Source: UBA1181 sp045226255 (lineage in GTDB: Bacteria > Bacteroidota > Bacteroidia > Bacteroidales > Paludibacteraceae). From it: a stretch of DNA of 64,000 nucleotides. The translations under genes were made by a program, and so were the position numbers. The notes under the pieces were generated by a model that saw only the letters and a program-made list of their open reading frames with translations, was not told where the DNA came from and ran no database searches. The stretch covers positions 124,001-188,000 of the forward strand of contig JBGVCG010000003.1 of assembly GCA_045226255.1 (NCBI GenBank), written 5' to 3'. Positions 38,791-53,700 of the stretch are shown here, piece by piece. Every line of letters starts with the position of its first letter. The first letter of the stretch is position 1.

Positions 38791-41700
38791 AAACGTAGAC
38801 GATGGTGTCGCCTTCGTAGAGACAGCCATTCTTGTCGGTTGCCCTAACTGTCACGATGAATGAATCTCGTGTGCTTGGGTTCTTGAATGTGTGTTTTACA
38901 TTCTGTCCATGCGTGTCTTCCGTGTCGTCGTCCGTCAACCAGGTCCAATTTGTTGTCTCAGGGAAGATACCCGTCATTTCGATGGTGTTGGATTTCTCGT
39001 CGATGATGGTTGGCGTCACATCGAATTGGATAGGGTTGAACTGCAGTGCATCAACCTTGATTGTGTCGTAAGATGCACAGTTGTTTCCATCGTATGCGAC
39101 GACATAGATTTCGGTCGGTTCCGTAATGGCTGCGGAAACTTTCTTTTCCGAGTTGCTGATGAGGTCTCCGTGTAATGGATAGCTCTTCCACTCACACTTG
39201 TGGATGTTCGGTTCCCTGATGCTGAATTCCGCAACCGTTCCAGTGCTTGGACATCCGATGAGTGTGTCGTGAATCTTAACGGATGGATTCTTGTGAACCC
39301 ATAACGTGAACTCTTTCGTGTTCTTACAATTGTTGATGGATGTTCCTGTGATGAGGAATTTGTGCGGACCAGCCTCCAAACCGAATCGCTCGACATATCT
39401 GCCTTCCTCGGTCTTTTTGGCCGTCTCATCTACCCAGATGAAGTTCTCTGCGCCATCGGCGATGAGGGTGGCGTTGCCTCCTTCGCAGACGACGGAATCA
39501 CCGTAGATATCCACATTAGGCGCGACATTCGTCTCAATGTAAATCTCTTCTGAAGTAACACATCCGTTATCTGCGATTCCGGACAGGATGAGCCTCGTCA
39601 CACCTGTTGGAGTGAACATGTATGGATTGCCTTTCTTGGAGGTTATGCCACCATCTGTGCTCCATGTGTATTCCTTCGCATCTCCTTCGGCGACTAATTC
39701 AATCGTCTCTCCAAGACATACTTTAGTGTCGCCGGAGTACTTCACGTATGGAGGATTCTTCATCTTGACGGTGATGGATTTCTCCGTCTCACATCCTCTT
39801 TCGTCCACACCTTTGACGAAGACGTAAGTCGGCACGTCAATCTGTACGGCGATCGGTGCGCCGTTACCACTCAAGTTCTTGTCGTAGGTCGGCGTCTGAT
39901 ATCCCCAATAGTAAGTCATGGCTTCTCCTATGGCGGTCAACGTAGTGTACTCGCCTCTACAAACTTCCGTCTCACCGTCGATGGTGAATTCAGGATTTTT
40001 GTTGACTTTGACAGGTATCTTCAACTCTGTCTTACACTTGTTCTTATCCGTTCCGATGACGGAGAAGATGGTGTCTCCCGCAGGTGGAATGGTGATCATT
40101 GTCTTGTTGCTTGATCCGTTGTTCCACAAGTAACTGTCTGCACCATAGACGGTCAGTGTCAATTGCGAGTTTTCGCAGATGATCGTGTTGCCTTGGTACG
40201 TCAGGTTAGGGTTCGGCAATGCGTTAACTGGTATGTTAATCGGCTCGGCCGAACATCCATTGCTAGAACCTACCAATACGTAGATGGCGCTGGTCGTCGG
40301 ATAGTCAGTCATCAAGTTGGTCGTGGAGAGCGTGACACCTGGCTTCTCAGAACATGTCCATTGATATGTCTTGGCGCCCTTCGCATTCAACTGTAACCTG
40401 TCTCCTTGACAGATGGTGGTTGTACCCGTCCATGTTACTTCTGGTATCTTCTGGCTGACGACAGTATGGGAGACGGTGCTTTCACAATCGTTGGCGTCTT
40501 TAGCTACAACGATGAACTTGGTCGTTGTGTTGATGACTGGTGTGATGCTTGGCGTACCTGCGCCATTGCTCCAGCTGAAGGTGAGTTGCGCATTGTCTGA
40601 TGATTCTGCGGTGAGTGTCGTGGCTGTTCCCTCGCAAACCTCCGTTTCTCCTTTGATGACAAACTTAGGATTTGGCTTGACAACCACTTCGTGTTCTGCC
40701 GTGTTGGAGCACTTGTGATTATCCGTACCCGTCACGCGGTAGGTCATCGTCCTCTCTGGTTGGTCGCTTAACGTATTGTTTCGGTAAGTGTTGTTGCCCC
40801 AAGTCCATGTGTAGGTGTTACCTCCTGTTGCGCTGAGTTTCAACTGGCTACCTTGACATACGGTGGCAGGTCCGTTGATCCAGATGGTCGGCAATTCATA
40901 CTTGTCGATGACGATATCCCTTACAGTGGTACATCCATTTTCTTCACCTGCCACTTTGTAGATAGTACGTTCGTGGATGGTGTCGGACATGGTGCCTCCT
41001 TGAGCCTTCAGGGATTCTGTACCTGACCAAGTGTAGTGAGTTGCACCTGTGACGGTGATACGTACCTCAGATCCGTCGCAGACTGCAGATGGCGCAGAGT
41101 AGCTGAGGATAGGGTAGTACTTCCTCGTGACGGTCTTGGATGCTGTGTTCTTACAACCGAATTCGTCCGTACCTTCCACTGTGAACACCTTGTTGGCCGT
41201 GATGATAGGGTAGATGTGAGCACCTTGTTCGGATGTGTTCCAGACGTAGTCTTTCGCACCAACTGCCTCCAAGTGGGTGGCGTCTCCGTTACATGTGGCG
41301 TTGTCTCCCAATATCTTAACCTCAGGAAGTGGGTGTACCGTGATGATGAAGGTGTCTCTGTTGATACAGTTGTTCGCATCCGTACCCGTTACTGAGATGA
41401 CAAGCGGTTTCGATGTCTCAGTTGGAGTGAGGCTGATGTGCTCGCCCACTTGTCTGGTGCTCCATACGTAGGAAGAGGCACCATTGGCGGAGAGAACCAT
41501 ATCCTCTCCGTAGCAGACGCTCTCGTTTCCTGTAATCCATACGTAAGGGAGTGGATTGACATCCACGTAAACGCTTGCTTCGCTTGTACATCCTTTGGTC
41601 GTACCCTTCACCGTGTAGGTCGTACCCTTTTCTGGCGTATCGGTGTATTTCTTATTGCTCTTGGATGGATCGCCCTCCCATTCGTACTCGTTAGCACCGT

Positions 41701-44700
41701 TTGCGGTCATGATCGCCTTGTCTCCATGACACACAGCGCTTGGTGCGCTAATGGTGATGGTTGGGTAAGGCTTAACTTTCACCTTGATGCTGTCTTCCGA
41801 TACACAACCGTTCTCCGACTCTGCGATTACCTTATAGGTGGTCGCTTGCTCTACGATTGGGTGAATCGTGTCGCTTTGCTCACCCGTGTTCGTCCATGTG
41901 TACTTGATGGCGTTACCCGTTACCCAAAGAGTGTCTATATCTCCTTGACAGATCTCCTTGTTTCCTGAGATGTTGAAGATCGGCGCAGGGTTCACCTTCA
42001 CCTCGAATGTGTCTCTGTTCACACATCCATTGAGGTCTGTTCCCGTCACGTGGTATTGGAATGTTTGGTTCGCTTTGTTCGGCTTGACGGTGACGGTCTC
42101 CACGGTTGAACTGTTAGTCTCAATGTCGCGTACGTTCCAGACGTAGGTTGATCCTCCGTTTGCCCTCATGGTGATGCTCTGTTTCAAGCAAAGCTCATCC
42201 AAGTTGGAAGAAATCCAGATGTTTGGCAAAGGCATCACTGCCACGCTGAAGGTGGTGTCTGTCTGGCATCCGTTCGTCTCTCCTGTTACGCTGTAGACGG
42301 TGTCTTTGTGTAATATGTTGGAGAATTGACTTACGTGTGAGCCATCATTCCAAGTGTAGTTCTGTGCACCTGTGATCGATATGTTGTCTTCCTCGTTGTA
42401 GCATACATAGCTTGGTGCGCTTACGTTCAACTTAGGATAAGGCTTCGTGTTGATGAGTTTCTCCGCAACGTTGACGCAACCGTAGATGTCTTGTACGGTC
42501 ACCTTGAAGGTCTTGTCTTGCTTGATGCCGCTGTAGATCTTCTCTACGGTTTCTCCGTCGCCCCATGCGTAGGACTTGAACAATACTTGAGAACCGTCCG
42601 CTGCTTTCGGATTGTCGTTGACTACCCAAAGCGTATCTACATCGCCCTCGCAAATCAAGCTCGTGTATGCGTCGATATGGAGTTTTGGAAGAGGATGTAC
42701 AATGACGGTGTAGTCGTTATGGTTCCTACATCCATACTCATCTTCACCCCATACGGTATAGGTCTTTGTTTCTTCAGGACTTACCGTGATGGTGTCTTTG
42801 GTCTCATTGTTATCCCATTCGTATTTCCCTGACTTGCCACCGGTTGCGATCAGATTGATCTTGTCGTTGAGACATATCTCGTTATCCAACTTGTCTGAGC
42901 TGACGAGTATGGTCGGCAAACTCTTGACTGGCACGTGGATATCGATAGGTGCGGCGGCACATCCGTTCGAAGAACCACTCACGGTGAATGTTCTATCCAT
43001 CAGGAGTGTTTCGGTGATCGTCTCCGAAGTCTCGTTGTTGTCCCATTTATAGACCTCAGCACCGGTTACTACGATCTTGGCCTCCGTGTTGTAACATACG
43101 TAGTCTGGCTTCTCCACGACTTCGATGACAGGACGTTCCTTCTTGTAGATGGTCTTTTTGACTTCGAAGTCACAACCGTTGGCGTTTCTTCCCCTCAAAG
43201 TGAAGACCGTGGTGTTCTCTATCTTGTGGGTCAGTTCCTCTCCGCTCGTCAGCTGAGTTCCTTCGATGCTCCAAGTGTAGTCTACGCCGGAACCTGTCGC
43301 CTTCAATGTCACGTTGTCTCCATCACATATGCTGTCGGAAGGCGATGCGACAATGATGAGGTCTGTCGGCAACGCATCCACTCTCACAAGGTGAGTGGCG
43401 GTCGAGTGACATTGGTGTTTGTCTGTTCCTTCGGCAGTATATCTTGTGATGTTTGTCGGTTTCACTACTAATTCCGCAGAAGTGTGGCCTGTTATCTCCG
43501 TTGTCTGACCGAGACCTCCTTGTTCGGTTTGTTGCCATCTATAGGTCATCGGACCGTTTCCGTTCTTGTCGTCCTCCGCAGTCAAGATGGTGCTGTCGCC
43601 GATGCAGATAGCGTCGTCACCCTTGATTTCAAAGATAGGCAATGGCCATACATTGATGCTGAAGGTGGTGTCGTTCTGGCATTTGTTCACCTCGACTCTC
43701 ACGTTATAGTTCTTCTTGTTGGAGATATTCTCCTCCCAGTAACTATTGGTGTTGTTATTTTGCCACTCCCAAGTAGCGTCATTACTCAAGTCGTTGCCGT
43801 TAATATCTACCGCCTTCAAATCAATCCTAGCTTTCTCGTTCTTACATACGGTATCTACGCCCGTGTTCGTTTGAACGAGGATGTGAGGGATTGGCTTGGT
43901 CTTGATTTTCACCATATCGGCTGATTTACAGTCGTTGTTGTCTGTTCCGATCACGTATACGGTGGTTTCGTCCTCCTTTATTGTAGGATTGATGCTAGGA
44001 GTGTAGTACGTTTGACCGTTGATAGTCCACTCGAACGACTCTGCTGTACCGGTTGTGTACAGAGAGGCTTCGGATCCCTGACACACTTCTTTCTCTCCTT
44101 CGATATGGACAGTTGGCAATTCGTTGACTTTGATGTCTATGTCTCCATTGCCTTTACATCCATTCTCGTCGACACCAATGACTTGGTATTTCGCCATGAA
44201 GGTCGTGTTGCTTGCTGCGTCAAGGTAAATCTCGACGTTGTCTCCGCTCAGTGTTGAAGCGGATGTGCCTTGCCATTGAATATTGTTTCCGGAAATGCTT
44301 GGTCCTCTCCATGTGTACTTGCCGGAGACGCCACCCTTCGCATATAAGGAGTCGTAAGTTGTTATACATACATTGGCGTATTTAGCATCGATTGTGATGT
44401 TCGGCAACGACCAGATATTGATCGTTGTGTCGATTGAGGACTCACAACCGTTGGAGATGCCTCGCAACTTCACATTGGTTGGAATGGTGAGTTGGTCGAG
44501 AGACATTTCGCTCTTGCCGTTCTCTGATGTCTTTTCCTTTCCATCCACAGTCCAGTAGTAACCTCCGTTCGCACCTCCTGCGGTCAGTTTCATCTCTTCT
44601 CCGTAACATACGTAGTTGGTGTCTCTGCCTTCGCTATTCTTCATGGTCAGGGTCAATGTTGGGTTATCCTTGACTTTCACGATGATGGAGTCGTCTTTTT

Positions 44701-47700
44701 CACATCCGTATGTCGTACGGGCTGTTACATAGACTTTCTTGTCGTTGTCCAGAACCTCCGTGTAGGTCGTGTTTTGACGGAATCCCTTCATGTCGTGCCA
44801 ATCGTATTCCAGACCCATGTTGTCTGCCATTACGGTAATCTTTGATCCTCGACATACAGGTCCGTCGTTGGTCAAACTGAACGAAGGCAAAGGATAGAGT
44901 GTCACGCTGGCGGAACTATGACCTGTACATTGTTTGTCATCCACTACCGTCACGTGGAATACCGTATCACGATTGATTGGTTGGGTCTTGAATGTCGCGC
45001 TGTGTTCGTTCGCACCTTCCCAATAGAATGCCGCATCGTCGCTTACGGTTGGACAGCTAGCCACCAAAGTGGCTTCTCCACCAGGACACACAGATACATT
45101 TTCTACAATGATGGCTGGGTCGTCCCATGTGTTAATGGTGTATTTCCCGATGGTAGGACAAACGCCGCCATTGTTGTTGTATACGTTAGATGCTGTAACG
45201 GTGTACTGTGTCTGCTTGAGCACTGTCGGAGTGATGGTGGTCGTGTTTGTGACGGCTCCCTCCTCACCCCATGGTGTCCATTGATATTGGACGCTGGTGA
45301 CATCCGTCTCCGTGTTGCTGATGCGGATCTTACCTTTTTGGTTCTTACATACGTTTTCGCTGATTTCATCAAGTTGGAGAACCGGGTACTTGTGCATCTT
45401 GACGGAGTGTGTGAGACTGCTGCTACAACCAAATGCGTTGCGAGCAGAGAGTTTCACTGTCGTATCCTTCGTGATAAGGAATGTGTGGCTCTTCAAGTTG
45501 GAGATGTGGTTATTCATAGTATCCAACCATTCGTAGCTCAATCCTTCGTTGCTGTTACCAGTGAGGGCGATGCGTTGTCCTTGACAAGTGTCGGTCGGGC
45601 CTTCTATCGTGAAGGTTGGCAACTCGTTCAAGGTGATGATTGTTGAATCCACATTGTAGCAAGTCTTTCCTCCGTAGTTGGTGTAGGTCACACCTCCCAA
45701 CAGGATATGTTTCTCACCGCTTCGTGTAGGAACGAATGTGGTGTCTGTGCTTCCCGTATGGGTTGCGCTGGTGTCTCTATTATCCCATGCGTATTTGTCT
45801 CCACCTGTGGCATTCAGAGTAACTGGATCTCCCGTACAGGAGGAGTAGTTGTTGCCTTCTTCGATCTTGATGGTTGGCAACAGAAGCACTTGCACTCTGA
45901 ATGAGGCATTGCTCTTACAAACTACGTCCTGATACTTCTTCTCGGCTTCCACATGGAACCAGGACTCACCCTTCAGAGGTGAGGTTGTCCAACTCTTTTC
46001 TTTGCTCTTGTACGATACACTCACATCGGTGCCTTCGTACCAATAGAACGTTGTGTTGGCTTCATCGTTCTTTGTTTCGAGGGTGGCAGGACTACCGTAG
46101 CAGGTGTATTCATCGACATTGAGCTTCAACTCAGGATGTTGTCTGCTGCCGATTATGATACTATCGAGTTTCTCGCAATGGGTCTCCGGATTAATCGCAT
46201 AGATGCGGATTGTTGTGTCCGTTGTGCCAATCACATAATTGTGTGAGTTGTTCGTGCGATAACCGCTTTCGTCCCACTTGTAGCTATAGGCTGTTGACGA
46301 TTCGATAAGAACTTCGATCTTGTCTCCCTCGCAGGCCTCTTTCGGCGCATTGATCTTGAAGTTTGGCAAACCATTCTTCCTGACAAGGATGTTGGTGTTG
46401 TTTCTACAAGTTCTACTGTCTTCGCCTTCAACTATGTAAGTGGTCAAGTCCGCTGTTGGAACAATCTTCAACTCATCTACATTTACGTTGACATTGTTGA
46501 CTTTGATGGTCTCGATGACTTCATGGTCGTTTTCATCTTGGTATTTTTTATACCAAGTATATTTGCCATTTACACCGCCTTCTGCCTGTAACAATACGGA
46601 GTCACCTTCGCAGACCTCACGTTGTCCATCCAATTTGATGATCGGTTTCTCCCAAGGGGTAATCTTGAAGATCGTATCGGAAGAACATTTCTTGCTGTCT
46701 CCGAAGATAGGGTATAGCTTCGTGACAGTTGCCTTGTACTCCTTGTAGGTGGAGATTGTCTGGCTCAGTGTCTTGTTGTTGTTGCTCAGATCGCTTCCCT
46801 CGATCTTCGTGCCTGTCCTTGCATCAACCCAGTTGAATGATACGTCGGACATGTGTGATTCAACCTTCAATGTGGCAGGATCATCCTTACATACATACTG
46901 CGTGTCTAGTACTGCATAGATGTCTGGAATCTTCTTCATTGCGATGAAGATGGAATCCCTTTCGCTACAATCGTTGGCGTTGGTAGCGGTCACATAGATC
47001 ATCGTATCACGTGTGATTCTGATCTTGAGCTCATCGTTTCTGCCCAATTCAGTGCCATTCTTGTCTTTCCATTCGTATCCGAGGCCGCCGATGGTTGAAA
47101 TATCCTTGGTGGCGGTGAGGGTAACCTCCTCGTTTTCGCAGGCGATGGTGTCACCAGCGATGGAGAACTTAGGCAATTCGTTGATGCTGATGAATACGCT
47201 GTCTTGGTTCACACATCCGTTGACATCTATACCCCACAAGTACTTTGTGGTTGGTTGTGTCAGGTCTTTGTAGGTCTTCTCCGTTTCATTGCCATAGTCG
47301 TTCACGTCTCTTGAAACGGTTCCTCGGATATCCTTCCATGCGTATTTGTCCGCACCATGTCCGTCCAGTGTTATTTCTCCACCGTTACATACGGATGTGT
47401 TCGACAAACCGATCTTGACGTTCGGTAAGCTCCATACATCTACGGTGTGGGTTTGCTTCTGTGTACAGATGTCTCTTGTGCCGACAACAGTGAAAGTGGT
47501 GAGTTCTGTCAGGCTCTGCACTTTAAATGAGTCGCTGGTGTAACTCTTGTCACCCATCCAATAGAATGTGGTTGTGTTAGAGGTGTTATCTTTCACCTTG
47601 AGTTTCACGCTGTCACCCAAGCATACGTTGTCGACCTTTTCGGTAAATACGATTTCCGGGTTTGGAAGACGTTTCGTTGTGCTATCAGCCGTGTTTGTAC

Positions 47701-50700
47701 ATCCATTGTTGTCTTTGACAATCACCTTGATGGTCTTGTCTGCGTCGTCAATGTGGAAATCCCATACATTGGATGTCGTGAAGCTAGCGCCATCGTCCCA
47801 GCTATAGAACAGTTCTTCGTTGTTTTGACTCTTCGCTGTCGCGAAGGTGTCTGTTCCCGCACAAACTCGTGCCGGTGCGGACAACTCTATGCGAGGCAAT
47901 GCGTTTACATATACAGTGAAGTCTGTGGAGTCCGTACAACCATTATTGTCCGTCGCTTTCACAAGGTATGTGCTTTGGTAGTTGTTGTTCGTACTCTTGT
48001 TCGTCGTAATGGTAGTGTCTGAACTTGAATTCGAGTAGTTTTTAGGACCCTTCCATTCTCCATTGCTAGACCTCCATCCCCAAGAACTTGGTTCTATGTT
48101 GGTGGAAGTTGCGGTGAGGACAACAGGATCTCCAGCGCAGACGGTCGTGTCTGCCTTGCCTCCATTGATGGATATGGCAGGCAAATCCCACACGTCAACG
48201 GTGATGATCTCTTGGCTCTTACAAGTGACCTGAGATTCGACGGCGTTGCCGTCGATGGTATCATTCCCCGAGTAGAATATCGACATGGATACCGTGAAGT
48301 CTTTCCTCTCATTGATGGTCTCCTCGATGTGAAGGTCTGTCCATGCTTCCGTATTAGGAGTAGCGCTCTCTCCTTCCCAGATATAGTCGGTCAATGTCTG
48401 GATGCCAGTTGCATCCTGATAGCTCAGGATGATGTTCGATTTGCTTCCCTTACATACGGTCAAATCACCCTGAACCCAACGATATCTTGGGTTCTCTTTC
48501 GTCTTGATTTTGAATGTCTTCGTTGCATCACAGCCTCGTGCCGTTTGCGCATGCACAGTGACATCTATGTCTGAGTCTATGTTTGGAATGATGATGGATT
48601 GGGTATTCGTCGCACCCGTGCTCCATGTCCATGTGCCACCGGTCAGACTTTGGTTGTCTGTGAATATCAATTCTTTGTCTGTGCCTTTACAAACATATAC
48701 CAATTCCGTTGGAGCGGTAAATGTTGGCGTGTTGTATACTTGGATGGTTACAGAGTCTCTGTTCTTACATCCGTTGGTGCTTACTTCGACAGCGTATTGG
48801 ATAGCTGTGTTTTCGTTAGGCGTTGTGATGATTAACGTGTCTTTTGTTTCGCCTGCTAGGTCTTGAATGTTTTGATAATTTGGCCCATTGTATTTCTTCC
48901 ATTGGTAACTATCTGCAGCAGACACTGACAGTTTAGCTGTTGTGTTGTTGATGCAGAGGAAGGTTGGCGCCGTAATCTTCACGTCTGGCAATGGTTTCGT
49001 GTTGACGTATACTTGCTCCTCCTTTTGGCATACCAGGATTTCGTTGTTGGCAAGTCTATATCCTGTTTTTCCTGTTACGGTTATAGTCTTCCCTGAAGTC
49101 AGTCTCTTGGAGTTGTCTGTCCATTCGTTGTTGGTGAAGGTTATCTTGTTGCCTTCGACAAAGAATGAATCTGCCGAACCGCTTCCCAGTTTGATGACTG
49201 CGTAGTCGTTCTCGCAAACCTCTTCGCCGATAAGGGTGAAGTTAGGATGTGCTTTGACATCGACATTTGCGGTTGCGGTATAGGCACATTGGTTAATGGA
49301 CTTGGCAGTGACGGAATAGCTCTCGGTTTCTCCTGCTTGTTTCGTCGAGGTGACGGTCACTTCCGTTGCCATGTTGCTAGAACTCAATGTTCCCCAATCC
49401 AACTCGCTGTATTGCTCTGCATTCGCTGCCTGAGTCACCTTCAATTTCACCTCTTCGTTTTCACAAACCGCTGCTTGTGCGTTAAGTGTGAATACAGGTT
49501 GAGGGTTGATGGTGATGGTGTAGTGGGCGGAGTCGGAACAATCGTTCGCATTGGATGCACCCAATGATACTGTAATCGTTTGTCTTATGTTCCTTCCCTC
49601 TATGGCCTTGATGACCATCGTATCTTTGTTCGTATTGTAGTACGAAGTATATGTCGACGTGTTGTTGTCGGACGATGTTATAGACCATCCGTAGTTCTTC
49701 AATCCATTGGTTGCTCCCAATATGATGCTATCGCCTTCGCAGATGTTGGCGGATCCGTCAGCCTCTCCGTTGATACGTAAGTCAGGGATTGGGTTCACGT
49801 TGATGGTGATGGTTGAATCTCCAGAACAATTTCCGTCTGAGTATTTGATGTCGTAATCACGGGTGGCGTCAGGATTGATGACAGCTTGTGTTATCTCACT
49901 TATGGAATTGCTTTCATACCTCTTCGTGTTGTCGATCGTGTACTGTATCGCTCCTTTCATCTTCAGTGTCACGCCGTCGACGTCACCTTCACAGATGTCT
50001 TTTATGCCATCTATGGTCAATGTCGGTTTGGAGAGTTTCACGACGAAGGTGTCTGCCGTGTTCTTACAGCCGTTTCCATCCGTACCAGTGACAACGAATC
50101 TTGTGGTATCCTTAAGAATGACCACTTCAATCTTGTCGCCAACCTCCTCGTTGTTGTCGATCTTCCATGAGAAGCTTCCGCTGCCAGCCTCTAATCTAGC
50201 GCTGATGGTAGTCGATTCACCTTCACATACGGAACTCTTTTCAGGCTCTACGATGACGGTCGGTCTAGTCCAGATGTTTACCATAAAATCTTCGGATTTT
50301 GCGGAACATCCGTTGTCTCCCGTTGCATTGGCGAAGAAGGTGTAGTTCGCACCGGAAGCTAGATTCTTGGCAATCATAGTGTCCTGTTTGTTCGCATGTT
50401 TCTCCTCGAGTGCGAAGGTGGTCTCAATTCCGTTCTTCTCTTCCTTTCCATCCCATGTTATGGTGTAGCTGCTGTTGGCTGGTCCTCCTGTGACAGAAAC
50501 GAACAATTCCGCATCCCCACCTGGACAGGCGTTTCTGTCACCGTCTATGGTTACGGTTGGGGTAGGGTGGTAATTGGTGTGGATTGTGTCATGGCTTTCA
50601 CATCCAGCCATGTCGGCTGTGACGATGTAGACGTAAGCGTCCGACACGGTTGTTTCCAACAATGAGCTGTCTTGTGGAGGGAAGTTAGAGTCGTTCTCTT

Positions 50701-53700
50701 TAATCCACCTGTATGTTGTGCTTACACCGTTGGTTGCGTTGGTTACGTTTGCCCTGATCTTGAGGGATTCATCTTTACATGTAGTGGTGTCTTTGCTCGT
50801 GAATTCCTGATTTAAGGTATTGTATAGCTTGATGATCGGGTACGGCTTGGTGCCCACAGTAACCGAGTCGTGAGCTTCACAACCGTTCAGTGGATTGATG
50901 CAGGTCACGATGAATGTGTCAGCTGGGGTTTTCTTCTCTATCACTTCTGTGATGCTAGAGCCCGTCTTGCCGTTATTCCAAACATATTGGTAACTATTTG
51001 TTTGAGCGTTCTCCACCTCTATGGTTGCCTCCGTGTTCTCGCAGACTGTGTCAACTTTTGCGATCTTCACAGTCGGTTTTTGTAGACCATATACTGTGAA
51101 TTTGGTGGTGTCGGAGCATTGATGGATCAGAACGTTCTTCTCTTTTACAACTATCGTGTAGTCCGTGTTCCCTGTTACGCTTGCGATATTCAATTCCGCA
51201 TTCGTTTTGTTAGGGTCGTTATCCCACATGTAATCGAACTCGCCCGTCAAGTTAGTCACTTGGGCTGTCATCTTGTAAGGACTTCCTTCGCAGACATTGT
51301 CGCTACCATCCCTCATGTTGTTAATGGTAACGATAGGTCTTGGCTTCACGTTGATTTGGATGAATGTATCCATCTTACAATCGTTGTCCGTCTGTATCTT
51401 GATGTGGTATACAGTCGTATCCTTAGGCCTTACCGTCATCATTGAATGTGGGGTTGCGGCATCAATCTCCTGCCAGAAACAAGAAGTTGTTCTTGCTTGC
51501 CCGTCAGGATAGTCTGCTGTGATCCTGATGATTGTAGAGTCGCCTTCGCAGATGGTCCTTTCTCCTGAGAATGTGATGGTTGGCAGTGGATGAGCCTTCG
51601 CCATGACGGTCGTATCCGTATTACAGCTGAATTCACTGCTTGCTGTCACAATGAATCGTGCTGAGTCACTGATTTCCTTTTCCAATTTATCTCCTGTGCC
51701 GACGATCGCACCTTTCTTGTCTTGTTTGGTCTCATCGTACTCGAACCAGGTGTATGCCACATTCTCTATGTTCTTTTCGTCTTCGACTTGGATGGTGGTT
51801 GGCTCGCCAGGACAACCTGGATTGGACGTCGCTTTGGTCTTAGGCATCGGTTTGATGTCTATCGTATAGTCCATGCTTGATTCGCAGCCGTTTTTGTCGG
51901 TCACAGTGACACCATAAAGAGCATCCTCTTCCTCTTGTACAGGTTTAATGGTGATCTTTGATGAGTCATTGGCGTTGATGGTGTAGCCATTGATTCCTGG
52001 TTGTTTCCAAACATACCTCTTGATGTCGTTAGGATTGTCGCAACGTACGGTGATTACGTTTGTCGTGTCGATCACGCAGATCACGTTGCTTCCGTCAAAT
52101 CCGTTGATGATAGGCAAAGGATTTACACTGACAAGGGTATCTTTCTTCGCAGCACATTCAAATTTTGTCTTTGCTGTGACTTGGAAGTAGTGGCTACCTT
52201 GAACCCCTTCTATTTTAACCCATGGCTTCTCTTTTTCGGTCTTGTCTCCATCCCATGTCCATTCATAAGAATAGTCTGGGTCACCTATGGCATTGATGAT
52301 CATGTCTTTCCCATAACATGGGGTGTTAGCCGACAATTGGAATATCGGGTCTGGATTCATTGTGATGGTGGTGTCTTTAGAACTTTTGCAGACCAGTGTC
52401 ACATTGCTGAATGTCTGTGTAGTGGATGCCATCAAGAGGAAGGTCGTGTCTTGCGTGATGACAGGTTGAATCCTTTCCATCCTCTCGATGAGAACGGTTT
52501 CATTCCCTTGACCCTGATTCCTCGTCACATAGTACCATTCGTAGTCATAAGCGTTGCCGCCATTCCCCTTAGGGCTCAGGCTAACTCTTTGTCCCTTACA
52601 TGGACTTCCCGTCAATTCAATGCCGGAGATGCTTGGCTTGTTAACTACTGTGATGTTTGTCGTCTTCGGATCTTTCATCTCGCATTGCAGACCGCCTGTC
52701 ATCTTGGCTTTTACGCTGTATTCGCCACCTTGTGTTGCGGTGATGACTCCGTCGTTACCGTAATTGCCTCCATTCCATTGGTATTGCACATTTGCGCCGT
52801 ATATCTCTTTGGCGGTGATAGTTGTGCTTCCTCCTTCACAGAATGCACCGTCGCTGCTCAAGATCAGTTCTGGCAATGGGAGAACGGTGATGTTGATATC
52901 CTTGGTCGAGTTACACGTGGTGTTGTTAACAGTGAGGCTTGCCTCCACACGGTATACCTCTTCTCTCTTGCTTCCATTCCCAGTGGTCAGGGTTGCATCG
53001 ACCTTGTTACCGCTGATGCCGGCACCTAATGTCCATCTCACATCAGAGCCTTCTCCCGCACCTAGTGTGGCGGTCATCAAAAGTCTGTCTCCACTACAGA
53101 TGGAGTCTGGATGGTCGCTGATGTTGATGGTCGGAGAAGGTAAGAGTTTGACTTCCTTCGTGTCGGATTTCTCGCTGACACATCCATTGGCATCTGTTCC
53201 AGTAGCGTAGATGGAGAATTCTTTCGTGATGTTCTTCACAGTGATTTCGCTACTGTCGCTGCTATTGCTGATTACATTTCCAGCGTCCTGTTTGTCGATG
53301 TGCCAAGAGTAGCTTTCCGAACCGCTTGCGGTGAATCGCATCTCCTCATCCTTGCAAATCTTTCCTCCACCGTTGATGTTGATTTGTGTGGTCTGATATA
53401 CTTTGACGCTTTGTGTTCCTTTGGCCTCACAACTCAAGTTTGATGAGACTTCCACATTGGCAGTGACGGTGAAGCTTGTGTCTTTTGTAATCGTTGGTTT
53501 TATCTCATGGGTTGTCTCTCCATTTCCCCATCGGATATTGGAGAGTGTGGCATTTGTCTCGCTCCGTACGATGATAGGGTAATCCTTCGTTCCTTTGCAG
53601 ACCATAACCGGTTTGCCTTGTGTCGGAGTATTGTTTGCATCGAAGGAGAGTTTCTGCTCTTGGTATACGGCCACATTGACATTCTTGACATCTGATACAC

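Noticed and set aside
52001..53029. 342-codon plus-strand frame inside giant gene B
   Set aside because: Cys/Val/Phe-rich translation is what reverse reading of Thr/Lys/Asp/Asn-rich repeats gives; the minus-strand frame is continuous and module-patterned across it.
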